A DNA stretch of 64,000 nt from Natrinema pellirubrum DSM 15624 (GTDB lineage: Archaea; Halobacteriota; Halobacteria; Halobacteriales; Natrialbaceae): the NCBI RefSeq assembly GCF_000230735.2, contig NC_019963.1:186001-250000 (forward strand). Direction: 5' to 3'. The notes beneath the pieces were generated by a model. The model had not been told where the DNA came from and did no database searches. It worked only from the letters and a program-made list of their open reading frames with translations. Shown piece after piece: positions 24,738-34,552 of the stretch. The translations under genes were made by a program, and so were the position numbers. Position 1 is the first letter of the stretch. The number at the start of each line of letters is the position of its first letter.

Positions 24738-27410
24738 TTACGAGTCGGTCAGGAGCTGTCGAAGGACGTAGTGCAGAATACCGCCGTGTTCGACGTATCG
24801 CACCCCAGCAGGGGTCCCAACCTGGGCCGTCACCGGGAACTCCACAGTCGATCCGTCCGAGCGCTCTGCGGTAACCGTCAGTTCGGCCATCGGCTCCAGC
24901 CCGTCGTCCAATCCGCCGATGGTGAATACCTCCGAGCCGTCTAGGCCGAGGGATTCCCAGGTGTCGCCCTCGTCGAACTGCAACGGCAGGACGCCCATGC
25001 CGACGAGATTGTCCCGGTAGATGCGCTCGTAGCTCGCGGCGATGGTCGCACGAATCCCGAGGAGGTCGGTTCCCTTCGCCGCCCAGTCACGACTCGACCC
25101 GGTCCCGAACTCTTCGCCCGCCATCACGACGAGGGGCGTCCCATCATCGCGGTAGCGCTGGCTGGCCTCGAAGACGGTCGTCTGCTCACCCGTCGGGTGA
25201 TGAATGGTGTAGCCGCCTTCGACGTCGTCGAGCATCTGGTTCTCGATGCGGACGTTGGCGAACGTCCCACGCATCATCACCTCGTGGTTGCCCCGGCGAG
25301 CACCATAGGTGTTGAATTCGTGGGGTTCGACGCCCTGCTCCTGAAGCCACTCGCCGGCGGGTACGTCGGTGCTGAACGGGCCGGCTGGACTGATGTGGTC
25401 GGTGGTGACGGTGTCACCGAGCGTCATGAGACTGCGCGCGTCCTCGACGTTGTCCACGCCGGGCTTCTCGATGGGGAAGTCCTGGAAGAACGGCGGGTCG
25501 CGGATGTACGTCGACTCTTCGTCCCATTCGTAGACGTCGCCGGTCGGGGCCTCGAGGGCGTTCCAGTTCTCGTCGCCTTCGGTGACGGCGGCGTATTTCT
25601 CCTGGAACATCTCCTTGTGGACGCTGGCTGTCATGACCTCGTGGATCTCCTCCTGGTCGGGCCAGATGTCCGCGAGGTAAACCGGCTGGCCGTTGGGATT
25701 GTATCCGAGCGGGTCCTCTTCCATGTCGATGTCGACGCGGCCCGCGAGACCGAACGCGACGACCAGCGGCGGGCTGGCGAGGTAGTTGGCGCGGATCTTC
25801 GGGTGAATGCGCGCCTCGAAGTTGCGGTTCCCGGAGAGCACGCTCGTCGCCCAGAGGTCGTGTTCGTCGATGGCATCCTCGACGGAGTCGGAAAGCGGTC
25901 CGGCGTTCCCGATGCAGGTCGTACAGCCATAGCCGACGACGTGGTAGCCGAGCGCCTCGAGGTCGCCGAGCAGATCCGATTCCTCGAGGTACTCGGTGAC
26001 GACCCGGCTCCCGGGGGCCAGGCTGGTCTTGACGTGCGGCGGGACGTCGATGCCGGCCTCGACGGCGTTCCGGGCGAGTAGCCCGGCAGCGATCATCACG
26101 GAGGGGTTGGAGGTGTTCGTACAGCTGGTGATGGCGCTCACCGCGATCGAGCCGTCGCCGAACTCGGTCGTCCGACCGTTCGGCATCTCGATCTCGTATT
26201 TTTCGTCGAGGTCGCCGTCGTCGACCTCGTCTGCGAGTAGTTTGCGGAACTGCGTTTCCATGTCGCCCAACGCAATGCGCTGGTTCGGTTCGCTCGGCCC
26301 CGAGAGGCTGGGCTCGATGTCGCCGAGGTCGAGTTCGACTTCCTCGGTGTATTCGGGGTTCTGCTCGCCGAACAGTCCCTGTTCGTCCAGGTACTGCTGG
26401 ACGACATCGATGTGGTCGGGATCGCGCCCGGTGAGTTCGAGATACTCGAGGGTGGCCTCGTCGACCGGGAACATGCTGATGGTCGATCCCTGTTCGGGTG
26501 CCATGTTCGAGATGGTCGCCCGGTCGGCGACGGTCAGCTCGGAGACGCCGGGCCCGTAGAACTCGACGAACCGATCGACGACGCCGACCTGCCGAAGTCG
26601 TTCGGTGACGTGAAGGACGAGGTCAGTCGCCGTCGCCCCGTCGGGGAGTTCACCCGTGAGTTTGACGCCGACGACCTCGGGGAGGGTCATCGTAATTGGC
26701 TGGCCGAGCATGGCCGCTTCGGCTTCGATGCCGCCAACGCCCCAGCCGACGACGCCGATGCCGCCGATCATCGGTGTGTGGCTGTCGGTTCCGACGAGCG
26801 TGTCTGGGATCAGCCAGTTCTCGCCGTCCTGCTCGCGCTCGTGGACGACCCGCCCAAGATATTCGAGGTTCACCTGATGGACGATGCCCGTTCCCGGCGG
26901 GACGACGCTGAAGTCCTCGAAGGCGTTCTGGGCCCACTTCAGCGCCCGATACCGTTCGCTGTTGCGCTCGTATTCGAGTTCGACGTTTTTGTCGTAGGCG
27001 TCTTCGCTGCCGAAGTAGTCGACCTGGACGCTGTGGTCGATGACCAGATCGATTGGGACCTCGGGTTCGACGAGGGTTGGGTCGCGGTCCTTGCGTTCGA
27101 CGGACGACCGGAGTGCGGCAAGGTCCACGACGGCGGGGACGCCGGTGAGGTCCTGGAGGACGACCCGTGAGGGTTGGAACGGGATGTCGGCGTCGGACAC
27201 GTCCGGTTGCCAGCCAGCGAGGCCACGGACATCGTCCTCGGTAACGTCCTCCCCATCGACGTTTCGGAGGACGGATTCGAGCAGGATTCGGATGCTGACC
27301 GGCAGGTCATCGAGGTCACAAAGGCCCTGCTCTTCGAGGACCGTGAGGTCCGCTATCTTGTAAGTCGTTCCGTCGGCTTCGAACTCGCGGATCGCCTCGA
27401 ATGGATTCAT
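24738..27410 (-). CDS. acnA: Aconitate hydratase, AcnA/IRP type
   Basis: An 890-residue enzyme that isomerises citrate to isocitrate in the citric acid cycle, using a [4Fe-4S] cluster. Cluster cysteines lie in AITSCTNTSN (about residue 430) and GYGCTTCIGNAGPL (about 495). The swivel domain follows (SLMTLGDTVTTDHISPAG; EEFGTGSSRDWAAKGT). Length and order match bacterial AcnA and the cytosolic IRP1, not the shorter aconitase common in haloarchaea; that shorter kind is encoded at 37.8 kb. The gene stands alone with its own TATA box about 30 bases upstream. Acidic residue content is that of a halophile. Confidence 0.95.
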   Translation of the reverse strand: MNPFEAIREFEADGTTYKIADLTVLEEQGLCDLDDLPVSIRILLESVLRNVDGEDVTEDDVRGLAGWQPDVSDADIPFQPSRVVLQDLTGVPAVVDLAALRSSVERKDRDPTLVEPEVPIDLVIDHSVQVDYFGSEDAYDKNVELEYERNSERYRALKWAQNAFEDFSVVPPGTGIVHQVNLEYLGRVVHEREQDGENWLIPDTLVGTDSHTPMIGGIGVVGWGVGGIEAEAAMLGQPITMTLPEVVGVKLTGELPDGATATDLVLHVTERLRQVGVVDRFVEFYGPGVSELTVADRATISNMAPEQGSTISMFPVDEATLEYLELTGRDPDHIDVVQQYLDEQGLFGEQNPEYTEEVELDLGDIEPSLSGPSEPNQRIALGDMETQFRKLLADEVDDGDLDEKYEIEMPNGRTTEFGDGSIAVSAITSCTNTSNPSVMIAAGLLARNAVEAGIDVPPHVKTSLAPGSRVVTEYLEESDLLGDLEALGYHVVGYGCTTCIGNAGPLSDSVEDAIDEHDLWATSVLSGNRNFEARIHPKIRANYLASPPLVVAFGLAGRVDIDMEEDPLGYNPNGQPVYLADIWPDQEEIHEVMTASVHKEMFQEKYAAVTEGDENWNALEAPTGDVYEWDEESTYIRDPPFFQDFPIEKPGVDNVEDARSLMTLGDTVTTDHISPAGPFSTDVPAGEWLQEQGVEPHEFNTYGARRGNHEVMMRGTFANVRIENQMLDDVEGGYTIHHPTGEQTTVFEASQRYRDDGTPLVVMAGEEFGTGSSRDWAAKGTDLLGIRATIAASYERIYRDNLVGMGVLPLQFDEGDTWESLGLDGSEVFTIGGLDDGLEPMAELTVTAERSDGSTVEFPVTAQVGTPAGVRYVEHGGILHYVLRQLLTDS

Positions 27411-27438
27411 AGCTTGGAAGATAGTTCAGTGGGTGTCT

Positions 27439-27446
27439 CTTTATAA
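27439..27446 (-). promoter_or_regulatory. TATA box of the acnA gene
   Basis: TTATAAAG on the minus strand, 29-36 bases before the ATG at 27410. The spacing suits a short or absent leader, as usual in haloarchaea. Confidence 0.55.
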
Positions 27447-27509
27447 CTGTGGATACCGCGGTGCAGCGGGGTCACGCTCTCTCTGTTCGGAGTCACACTC
27501 TGTTCGATG

Positions 27510-27912
27510 TCACGTGATGTTCGGGTCGAGGCGCTCGCGCTCGATTGGCCCGAGAACGACGAGAATCGGAACGAAAAGCAGGCCCGCAACCACGAACGGC
27601 GACTAGTACGCCACCGCGACGTACAGCAGCCCAGCGACTACTTGACCGAACGTTCAGGCGAGACCGCTGGCCGATGGCGTGAGTCCGAACGCCCCACCTT
27701 GGGCCTCGACAGTCGCGTTCAGCGAGACGTTCGTGAGCGCGTTTTCGACCGCGAGCGGTGTCGAGATCACGGCGAGTGCCACCGCGCCGGACTCGACCGG
27801 ACCGATTGACGGAACGAACGACCACGATAGCGAGAACGGAACAAGTACGAGCGTCACAACCTGGATCGCCGCGCCGGCGAGCGCGAGATGGTATTCACAA
27901 GTCACAAGGGCG
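27510..27912 (-). pseudogene. C-terminal remnant of an MFS-type transporter
   Basis: On the minus strand the frame reads LALAGAAIQVVTLVLVPFSL, VALAVISTPLAVENALTNVS, GQVVAGLLYVAVAY and PFVVAGLLFVPILVVLGPIE, then stops at 27510. Two in-frame stops (TGA at 27654-27656, TAG at 27603-27605) break it, and no 5' half is present. The helix pattern and the LTPSASGLA/QVVAG context are those of major facilitator permeases. The gene is dead. Confidence 0.7.
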
Positions 27913-28363
27913 GTTGCTCGGTAGTTGAATGAGGAGTGTAAGTGTTGAATCGATATCCAAATAGAAGCCAGCTCGCTCACTCTCATGGCGAACGTTCGCT
28001 CGCCCACGTTCGAACGATTGGGACTTGAAGACAGCTCAGAAATCCAAGTACGGATTCCGCAAGATTCGAATCACTTGATTCCGGAGCTCGAGTAGTTTCG
28101 AGGAGAGTACTGACCGATTCGCGTCTTGGCGAAGTACTTGGAGGAGAGAAGCCTATGCATTGAGACGATCAGCCTCAACTTTTGGTATTACTTGGTTCGT
28201 CGTCGAGGACTTCTATCAGATAGACGATCGGAGCGGCCCGGTTCACAGACGACATGTTGTGATTCGTGGTTAACTATCACACAATGCCACGAAATCCCCG
28301 AATCGGGTGTATTGGGAGTCTCGGTGCCATCGTTTTTTAGTTGATCGCGTACTCTGCTCAGTC
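27913..28363. other. Intergenic region with possible decayed coding remnants
   Basis: No intact gene. Short protein-like stretches are visible, for example ITWFVVEDFYQIDDRSGPVH on the plus strand near 28190-28250. These may be worn-out gene pieces, consistent with the adjacent MFS remnant. The universal stress protein promoter must lie in the last 60-80 bases. Confidence 0.3.
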
Positions 28364-28759
28364 ATGTATGTGTTAGTGCCGATAGACGGATCCGAATGTA
28401 GTCGTCGTGCCCTCAGGCACGCAGTCGATGTTGTCACAGCTCGTACTGGTAGAATCGATGTGGTTCATTTCACGGATATTCGTACCGAGGCGACCGACGA
28501 CGTTATCGAGGCTGCGGAGGAGATTTTTACGACGGCCGGTGTCGAGGGCGAGACGGAGATCATCACGGACACTCAGGTGAGTAAACCCCGATCCTCGACA
28601 CACATCGGGAAGCGTGTTCTGCAGCTCGTCGATGACCGCGAGTACGACCACGTGATTATGGGGCATCATGGGACTGGTGCCGTAGGAGAACTCATTCTTG
28701 GGAGTACGGCGAAAACCGTGATTGAGGCTGGTACCGTTCCTGTCACTGTCGTGCCCTGA
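28364..28759 (+). CDS. Universal stress protein (UspA family)
   Basis: A 131-residue single-domain protein. It opens with MYVLVPIDGSECSRRALRHA and ends with the ATP-binding pattern G-2x-G-9x-G(S/T) in GHHGTGAVGELILGSTA, followed by VPVTVV. ATP-binding Usp proteins respond to starvation and stress, but the precise role is unknown. The ATG at 28364 starts right at the first strand of the fold; a longer frame adds unrelated residues. It is followed on the same strand by a cation exchanger gene, a common haloarchaeal pairing of Usp with transporters. Confidence 0.9.
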   Translation: MYVLVPIDGSECSRRALRHAVDVVTARTGRIDVVHFTDIRTEATDDVIEAAEEIFTTAGVEGETEIITDTQVSKPRSSTHIGKRVLQLVDDREYDHVIMGHHGTGAVGELILGSTAKTVIEAGTVPVTVVP

Positions 28760-28825
28760 GTGGATGTGGGTACTCACGAGCCGCGGACATAGAACCGCTT
28801 AACTGACGGGCTACAGAACGCTGAG

Positions 28826-30007
28826 ATGATGATCGGTGGCACTCTTGAGCTACCCTTGTTGGTCAGCTTTCGGGTTATCGAAAATCTTGGATTGCTTATC
28901 ACGTCATTCCTCCTCTTGTTACTCGGCGCCGAGATCTTCACGAACGGTGTCGAGTGGCTTGGACATCGACTGGGTGTCTCGGAGAGCGCAACGGGTTCGA
29001 TTCTGGCAGCGGTCGGGACGGCGCTTCCCGAGACGATGATCCCGGTGATCGCTATCATCCATGGGTTTCTGACGGGTGATACTGCAGCTGCAGACCATGT
29101 CGGCGTTGGGGCAATTCTTGGAGCACCGTTTATGCTCGCAACGATTGCTATGTTTCTAGTTGGGGCAAGTGTTCTGTACTTCTCGGAACGACGCCTTCAC
29201 GGTCAGGAGTTTCACTTTAATGCGGCCGCAACGCGCCGTGACCTCCGATTCTTTCTCATTGGGTTCTCTCTGGCGTTGCTGGCCGCTGTTCTCCCGTCGA
29301 ACCTGTCTCTTGGACCAGTCCCTGTTACCGTCGGGATCGCAGGGGTGCTGGTCGGACTCTACGGTCTGTACGTGTATCGGTCGCTCCAGCACGGCGAACT
29401 TATCGCAGATGACGGACTCGACTCGCTGTATGTCGGCCGCATCGTCGAACGAAGCGAGGATCTTCTGTCGGATACTGCTTCATCAAGCAATCACGGTAGT
29501 GACCCGCATCGCGGGCTGGTCTTCGTCCAGACGCTTCTCGCACTGGTCATTATCGTCGCCGGCGCCCAACTGTTCGTAACTGAGGTCCAGTATTTCTCAG
29601 TCACCGTCTTGCATTTTCCCCCTGCCATCTTGGCGTTATTACTCGCACCACTCGCCACCGAGCTCCCCGAGAAGTTCAACAGCATCATCTGGATTTCGCG
29701 GGATAAAGACACTCTCGCGATCGGGAACATCACCGGGGCGATGGCGTTTCAAAGCACCCTCCCTGTGATGCTCGGGGTTCTGTTCACATCGTGGAATCTC
29801 ACATTTACGTGGGGCACGACTGGCTTTTTGAATGCCTTCTCGGCTATCTTGGCGCTACTGAGCGGGGCGATTCTGTACCACCGAGCGGGGTCGGTCGGGG
29901 ATGCAAATATGCAACCGTTGCCCTTTTTCGTAGGCGGAATCCTGTATCTCATCTTTATCATCGTCGTTCTATACCATGTTTTTTATCTGGGTATCTCCGT
30001 CAGTTGA
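28826..30007 (+). CDS. Cation/calcium exchanger-family membrane protein
   Basis: A 393-residue membrane protein with about ten segments. The two inverted repeat signatures of the CaCA superfamily are visible: SILAAVGTALPETMIPV near residue 60 and LLLAPLATELPEKFNSI near residue 270. The acidic residues in them bind the transported ion. A variable hydrophilic loop (SEDLLSDTASSSNHGSDPHR) joins the halves. It probably exchanges Na+ or H+ for Ca2+ or another cation. It follows the Usp gene by 66 bases. Confidence 0.85.
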   Translation: MMIGGTLELPLLVSFRVIENLGLLITSFLLLLLGAEIFTNGVEWLGHRLGVSESATGSILAAVGTALPETMIPVIAIIHGFLTGDTAAADHVGVGAILGAPFMLATIAMFLVGASVLYFSERRLHGQEFHFNAAATRRDLRFFLIGFSLALLAAVLPSNLSLGPVPVTVGIAGVLVGLYGLYVYRSLQHGELIADDGLDSLYVGRIVERSEDLLSDTASSSNHGSDPHRGLVFVQTLLALVIIVAGAQLFVTEVQYFSVTVLHFPPAILALLLAPLATELPEKFNSIIWISRDKDTLAIGNITGAMAFQSTLPVMLGVLFTSWNLTFTWGTTGFLNAFSAILALLSGAILYHRAGSVGDANMQPLPFFVGGILYLIFIIVVLYHVFYLGISVS

Positions 30008-30166
30008 GATCCTCACTGATTGGGATACGGTACAGCACATATGAGACCGATTCAAGCTGAACTTCATCTCGTCCGAGACAGGTCGCGGCGATAGCTCGTC
30101 GATCCAAAGAGGGAGAGTGACCACGTTTATTAGCGGGCAGACCCTGTCTTCCGGTAGAACAAAACA

Positions 30167-30919
30167 ATGGGATGCAAGGTCGACCCCATCATCGAACGCC
30201 ACTCGCTGACCGTGCCTGATCCGGGCTACGAGTCGGTCGACGAGTATCTGGTGGCGCGATGGACTGGTGCTGACGGGCGGTCTTCTGTCGGGTACAAAAC
30301 ACTCACCGAATGGTTCAATAAACGGCTATTGAAGCGGTTATACGAAGATCACAGTCGAGACACGGTAAGTGCACACCTCGATCGCGAGTACGAGCTCATC
30401 ACCGGCGACGAGGACCTCCAACGGGATGAATTGGCGGCGGATATCGCGACGGATGGTTTCGATATCGACGAACTCGCCACGATGATGGTATCGTGGAGTA
30501 CGATGCGGCACCACCTCAAGGACTGTCTCGGAGCCGAGAAAGACACGTCCACCGCAGAGACGGATTGGGAGTCGAACACCGTCCAGATGGCCCGAGAACG
30601 AGCGACAGAGAAAGCCCAGTCAGTCCTCTCGTCCCTCCATTCGAAGAACCGCCTTCGGGACGCAGACCAGGCCGAGGTCGATGTGCAGGTCAAACTCCGC
30701 TGTCCGGAGTGTTCGGTCCGAGTGCCATTCGAGGATGCAGTTGAGCGCGGCTACGTGTGTCGTACGCACGCCGAAACTCCGTCTGAAGAACCGGAGAGGG
30801 AGCGCGTTCAGAATCAGTATTCGTCGCTGGCACTCTCGTACGTCGCCATAGAGGCGCTTCAGGCGGTGGTCTCTGGAGAACCGTTCCTCCTCGAAGCTGC
30901 CACGATCGCTGCTTTCTAA
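30167..30919 (+). CDS. rdfA: Rod-determining factor A-like protein (RdfA)
   Basis: A 250-residue protein. It has a helical N-terminal half with EYLVARWTGADGRSSVGYKT and LTEWFNKRLLKRLYEDH, and a later zinc-ribbon-like element CPECSVRVPFEDAVERGYVC. Proteins of this type are always paired with an archaea-specific SMC-related protein in haloarchaea. In Haloferax one pair member was tied to rod cell shape. The next gene here starts two bases after the stop and is that SMC-related partner, which strongly supports the call. A TATA-like TTTATTA lies about 40 bases upstream of the ATG. Confidence 0.75.
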   Translation: MGCKVDPIIERHSLTVPDPGYESVDEYLVARWTGADGRSSVGYKTLTEWFNKRLLKRLYEDHSRDTVSAHLDREYELITGDEDLQRDELAADIATDGFDIDELATMMVSWSTMRHHLKDCLGAEKDTSTAETDWESNTVQMARERATEKAQSVLSSLHSKNRLRDADQAEVDVQVKLRCPECSVRVPFEDAVERGYVCRTHAETPSEEPERERVQNQYSSLALSYVAIEALQAVVSGEPFLLEAATIAAF

Positions 30920-30921
30920 TC

Positions 30922-32706
30922 ATGACGTGGCATCTTTCCCTGACGAACATCGCCGGGATCCGACACGGTGAGGCCCATATCGAGTCAGGCATTAATGCTG
31001 TCCGCGCCAGTAACTGGCAGGGAAAGTCCAGTTTCCTCGCCGGTATCCAGACTGCATTGGGCACAGCAACACCCCTGACTGAGGGACAGGCCTCCGGGGA
31101 GGTCAACTTGCAGACCGACGCGGACGAAATCACGATCCAGTTGGAACGGACCAACGGGACCGTTTCTCGCTCCGGACAGCCCTATCTGGCAGAGGAATAC
31201 GATCGTGTCTGTGCAGAGCTGTTCGCGTTCCTGGACGAGGACAACGAGATCCGGCAGGCCGTCCGAGCTGGCGAGAACCTGGAAAACCTTCTCACACGCC
31301 CCCTGGATTTCGAGAATATCGACGAACAGATTGCCGATCTCCGTCACGAACGTGAGCAGGTCGAGCGGGAACTCGATCGAGCGGACAAGGCTGCTGATCG
31401 ACTCCCGGATCTACAACAGCAGGTCACGAGCCTCGAAGACGATCTCGAAGAATTGCGTGCCGAACGTGATGAACTCGAGGAAGACCCTGCCGGCGACAGC
31501 GATGCCCGTGAGGAACTGAGCGAGTTGCGGGCCGAACGCGACCGCGTGACGACCAAGATCAACCGTCTCGAAACGACTGCCGAACGCGTTCGTGACACAC
31601 TCTCGGAGAAACAGGACGAACTAGAATCGCTCACGATTCCTTCAGAGACCAACATCGAAGGCGATCTTGAACGTCTCCAAACCGAACTGCGTGATCTCGA
31701 ACGTGACAAGGAACTACTGCAGTCGGTCTACGAGGCGAACAAACGGGTCCTCGACGAAGGTCGTGTCGAACTTCTCACGAAGGTATCGCACGATATGCTA
31801 TCGGACTCGGTCGCCTGTTGGCTCTGTGGAAGTGATACGGAGCGCGAGGAGATCGAGGGACAGCTCGCGGCACTCGATGAGCGAATTAGCGACCTCCGCT
31901 CGAAGGCAGCCGAGAGCCGCGAGCGTGTCGAAGAGCTCGAATCAAAGCGTGACGAGATTTCACAGGCACGACGCCGGGAAACCGAGTTGACCGATCGAAT
32001 TGGGGAACTCAGGTCCCGTCTCGCTGAAACCGAGGAGAGTCTCGACACGGCTCGTGACCGCCGCGACGACCTCGAGTCCCGTCTCGAGGATCTTGAGGAG
32101 GTCGTCGACACGACCGAGGACCGACTCACGGACCTCGAAAGCGAGATCAAGTACACTGAAGCGGAGTTAGCCGATGTCCGTGACGAACTCGAGGAGACCG
32201 AGACGTTTGCAGCACAACGGGATGGGCTTGAAGACGAGTACGAGTCGTTGACAGACGACATTACGGATCTTCGCACCCGGAAAGACGAGATCAAGCAGCG
32301 AACGCGTGATGCCTTTTCTACGGCGTTGGCGGATCTGCTGGAGGAGTTCGATACGGGCTTCGAGACGGCTCGCCTCACGAGTACGTTCGATCTCGTCGTT
32401 GCCCGAGAGGGACGAGAGGCACAGCTAGACGCGTTGAGTGAGGGTGAACGGGAACTTCTCGGAATCGTTGCGGCACTTGCTGGCCACGAGGCATTCGACG
32501 TCGGTGAGCGCGTCCCGGTGATGCTCCTCGACGAACTCGGTGGCCTTGCCAGTGAGAATCTCCAAATCCTGGTCGAGTACTTGGCGGCGCGAACTGAATA
32601 TCTCGTTCTTACGGCGTTCCCAGAACATGAGGGACTCGAAGCGAATGTGCTGTCGCCAGCTGATTGGCAAGTCGTTTCACATGAGCCGGACGTCGAGGCG
32701 GCGTAG
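30922..32706 (+). CDS. Archaea-specific SMC-related protein
   Basis: A 594-residue SMC/Rad50-like ATPase. The N-terminal half has a P-loop ASNWQGKSSFL near residue 31. A long coiled coil (about residues 135-510) is interrupted by a Rad50-type zinc hook CWLCGSDTE near residue 300. The C-terminal half has a signature LSEGERELLG and Walker B VMLLDELGGL. It is shorter than true SMC or Rad50. It likely forms dimers joined at the hook and acts on DNA or the cell envelope with the RdfA product. Co-transcription with rdfA is near certain, given the two-base gap. Confidence 0.85.
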   Translation: MTWHLSLTNIAGIRHGEAHIESGINAVRASNWQGKSSFLAGIQTALGTATPLTEGQASGEVNLQTDADEITIQLERTNGTVSRSGQPYLAEEYDRVCAELFAFLDEDNEIRQAVRAGENLENLLTRPLDFENIDEQIADLRHEREQVERELDRADKAADRLPDLQQQVTSLEDDLEELRAERDELEEDPAGDSDAREELSELRAERDRVTTKINRLETTAERVRDTLSEKQDELESLTIPSETNIEGDLERLQTELRDLERDKELLQSVYEANKRVLDEGRVELLTKVSHDMLSDSVACWLCGSDTEREEIEGQLAALDERISDLRSKAAESRERVEELESKRDEISQARRRETELTDRIGELRSRLAETEESLDTARDRRDDLESRLEDLEEVVDTTEDRLTDLESEIKYTEAELADVRDELEETETFAAQRDGLEDEYESLTDDITDLRTRKDEIKQRTRDAFSTALADLLEEFDTGFETARLTSTFDLVVAREGREAQLDALSEGERELLGIVAALAGHEAFDVGERVPVMLLDELGGLASENLQILVEYLAARTEYLVLTAFPEHEGLEANVLSPADWQVVSHEPDVEAA

Positions 32707-33626
32707 TCAGGCCAACCCGCTCCACAGTGTCTCGGAGTCTCTCAGACCGACCAACCAGACAAGAATGACCTTATTCCGTGAGTGGAAGCAGGATCCCAAA
32801 TATAAAGGGTGAAAGAAAAAATGCCCCTCGCCTCGGGCGCGTATACACTATTTGCTGACCCTGACGGTCGCTACTCCTCGCCACGCAAGTTTGTCGGCGG
32901 GATAACTGCTGGCGCACTCAGCGGCTGGCTCGCCCTCGAGGTGAGCGCACGAATTTGGTATCTACCCCCGCCCGAACAGTTGCAGGTTCACGCCAGTGCA
33001 GCTGCGCTCGGAATCTTTCTCACCGGTGTCGTAACATGGGGGCTGTCGCTGGAAGAACCCACGGCATTCTCGACTTCCCTCCTCGTCCTCGTAACTGGCG
33101 CCGAGCGGCTGACGTACGTGACCGGAATCGTGGTCTCGAGTCTCCTCGTCGCCGGTGTGTTCGTGGTCTGGCGACGCCGCGTCTATCACGAACGGGCACG
33201 CTACCTGTTCCAATCCGCCCAGAGCGACGATCAGATTCTCGTCCCGGTTCGCGGCGATGCTACTGATTCAGTAGTCCTGTTCGCTGCACGGTTGGCCGCT
33301 GCTCACGATGCCGGAAAGATCGTTCTCATGAAAACGGTCAGTACGGAGACGATCGAAAAAACGGAAACAGAACTGGAAGCGACCGGACGAGAATCTGTTT
33401 CTGGAGACAGTGACGAACCGTCAGAGGACTCCGTCACCCAGGCGGCTGAAGAGCACCTCGCCGAACAGCAACTTCGCGACCTTGAACGACTCCAGGATCG
33501 GATCGCCTCCGTCGTCGACGTGCCCTGTGAATTCGTCGTCGCCGTCGAAGATGGTTCTGCCGGCGAAACCGTTCTCAGGACTGCAGAAACCGAGAATTGT
33601 GATTTGATCGTCTGCCCCTATGAAAC

Positions 33627-34552
33627 TGCTCTGTAGGATCGCTAGACGGCGGGGCCACGGCTACGCTATATTGGTAGAATGCGAAGAGGCGGGTGTATGT
33701 GCTCCGAAATCCGCCTCTTCACTCGTGAATCGGTGGCGAGAGCAAAAGACGTTGTCGCGAACCCTGCCGAACCGGCCGATCCAGTGGGTGGCGGCAGCTA
33801 CGCCGAATGGGCGATGCTGACGGTGAATGCCCTCCGGGTTGAGTTGGGCAAATCCTACCGCGGGACGTGTGATTTGCTCGCGGAGATGCCCGGCATTCTG
33901 GCCGAGATCGGCCTCTCGCGCGTGCCACACTTCACGACGGTCCACGCGTGGTTCGTCGAAGTGCCGACCGAGCGCTGGCGGGCGTTTCTGGGCGCCTCCG
34001 CCCAGAAACGCAGCGGCCACGCCGCGCTCGACGCAACCGGCTTCGACCGCGACCATCCCAGCCGTCACTACGCCCAGCGCGCGCACTACCACCTGCGCGC
34101 GCTGAAAGTCACCGCGCTCGTCGACGTCGAGACGCTCTACATCACCGATATTCACTCGGCGGCGGGCAAACCGTCGGACTTCCGGGTCGGCCCACAGGTC
34201 GCCCGGCGCAACGCGGGCGACCTGCGGAGCCTCGCGGCCGATTCGGGCTACGACTCGATGGCGTTCCGGGGCGGACTCCGTGAAAACGGCGTTCGACCAC
34301 TGATCAAACACCGGATCCTCGCGCCGTTCGACCACGCCCACAACGGTCGGATGGACACCGACGCGTACAACCAGCGCTGGATGGCCGAAACCGCCTTTTC
34401 CAGCCTCAAACGCACGCTCGGTGCCACTGTCCACGCGCGCAGCTGGTGGCTGGAATTCCGCGAGATGACGCTGAAAGCGACCGTCTACAACCTCCGCCGG
34501 AGCGTCAGATATTCGTGAAAATCACGCAGATGCCGGGCGATCCTACAGAGCA
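33627..34552 (+). mobile_element. ISH1-like insertion sequence (IS5 family), complete
   Basis: A 926-bp element with perfect 16-bp terminal inverted repeats: TGCTCTGTAGGATCGC at 33627-33642 and its complement at 34537-34552. An 8-bp target duplication, TATGAAAC, flanks it (33619-33626 and 34553-34560). One intact transposase gene fills it. The size, 8-bp duplication and transposase match ISH1. The perfect ends and duplication mean a recent insertion. Confidence 0.95.
33679..34518 (+). CDS. ISH1-like IS5-family transposase
   Basis: A 279-residue DDE transposase. The catalytic residues lie in AALDATGFDRDH, LAADSGYDSMAF and MAETAFSSLKRTLG (the last is the Y/AExxxxxxKR box). The frame is complete from an ATG just inside the left terminal repeat (or the next ATG, six codons on) to a stop near the right one. 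It should be able to move the element. Codon use is very GC-rich compared with the surrounding genes, as often seen in recently arrived ISH1 copies. Confidence 0.9.
   Translation: MRRGGCMCSEIRLFTRESVARAKDVVANPAEPADPVGGGSYAEWAMLTVNALRVELGKSYRGTCDLLAEMPGILAEIGLSRVPHFTTVHAWFVEVPTERWRAFLGASAQKRSGHAALDATGFDRDHPSRHYAQRAHYHLRALKVTALVDVETLYITDIHSAAGKPSDFRVGPQVARRNAGDLRSLAADSGYDSMAFRGGLRENGVRPLIKHRILAPFDHAHNGRMDTDAYNQRWMAETAFSSLKRTLGATVHARSWWLEFREMTLKATVYNLRRSVRYS

Noticed and set aside
27471-27515. Loose direct repeats of GTCAC and CTCTGTTCG upstream of acnA.
   Set aside because: Irregular spacing and short matches; probably chance or the end of the MFS remnant.
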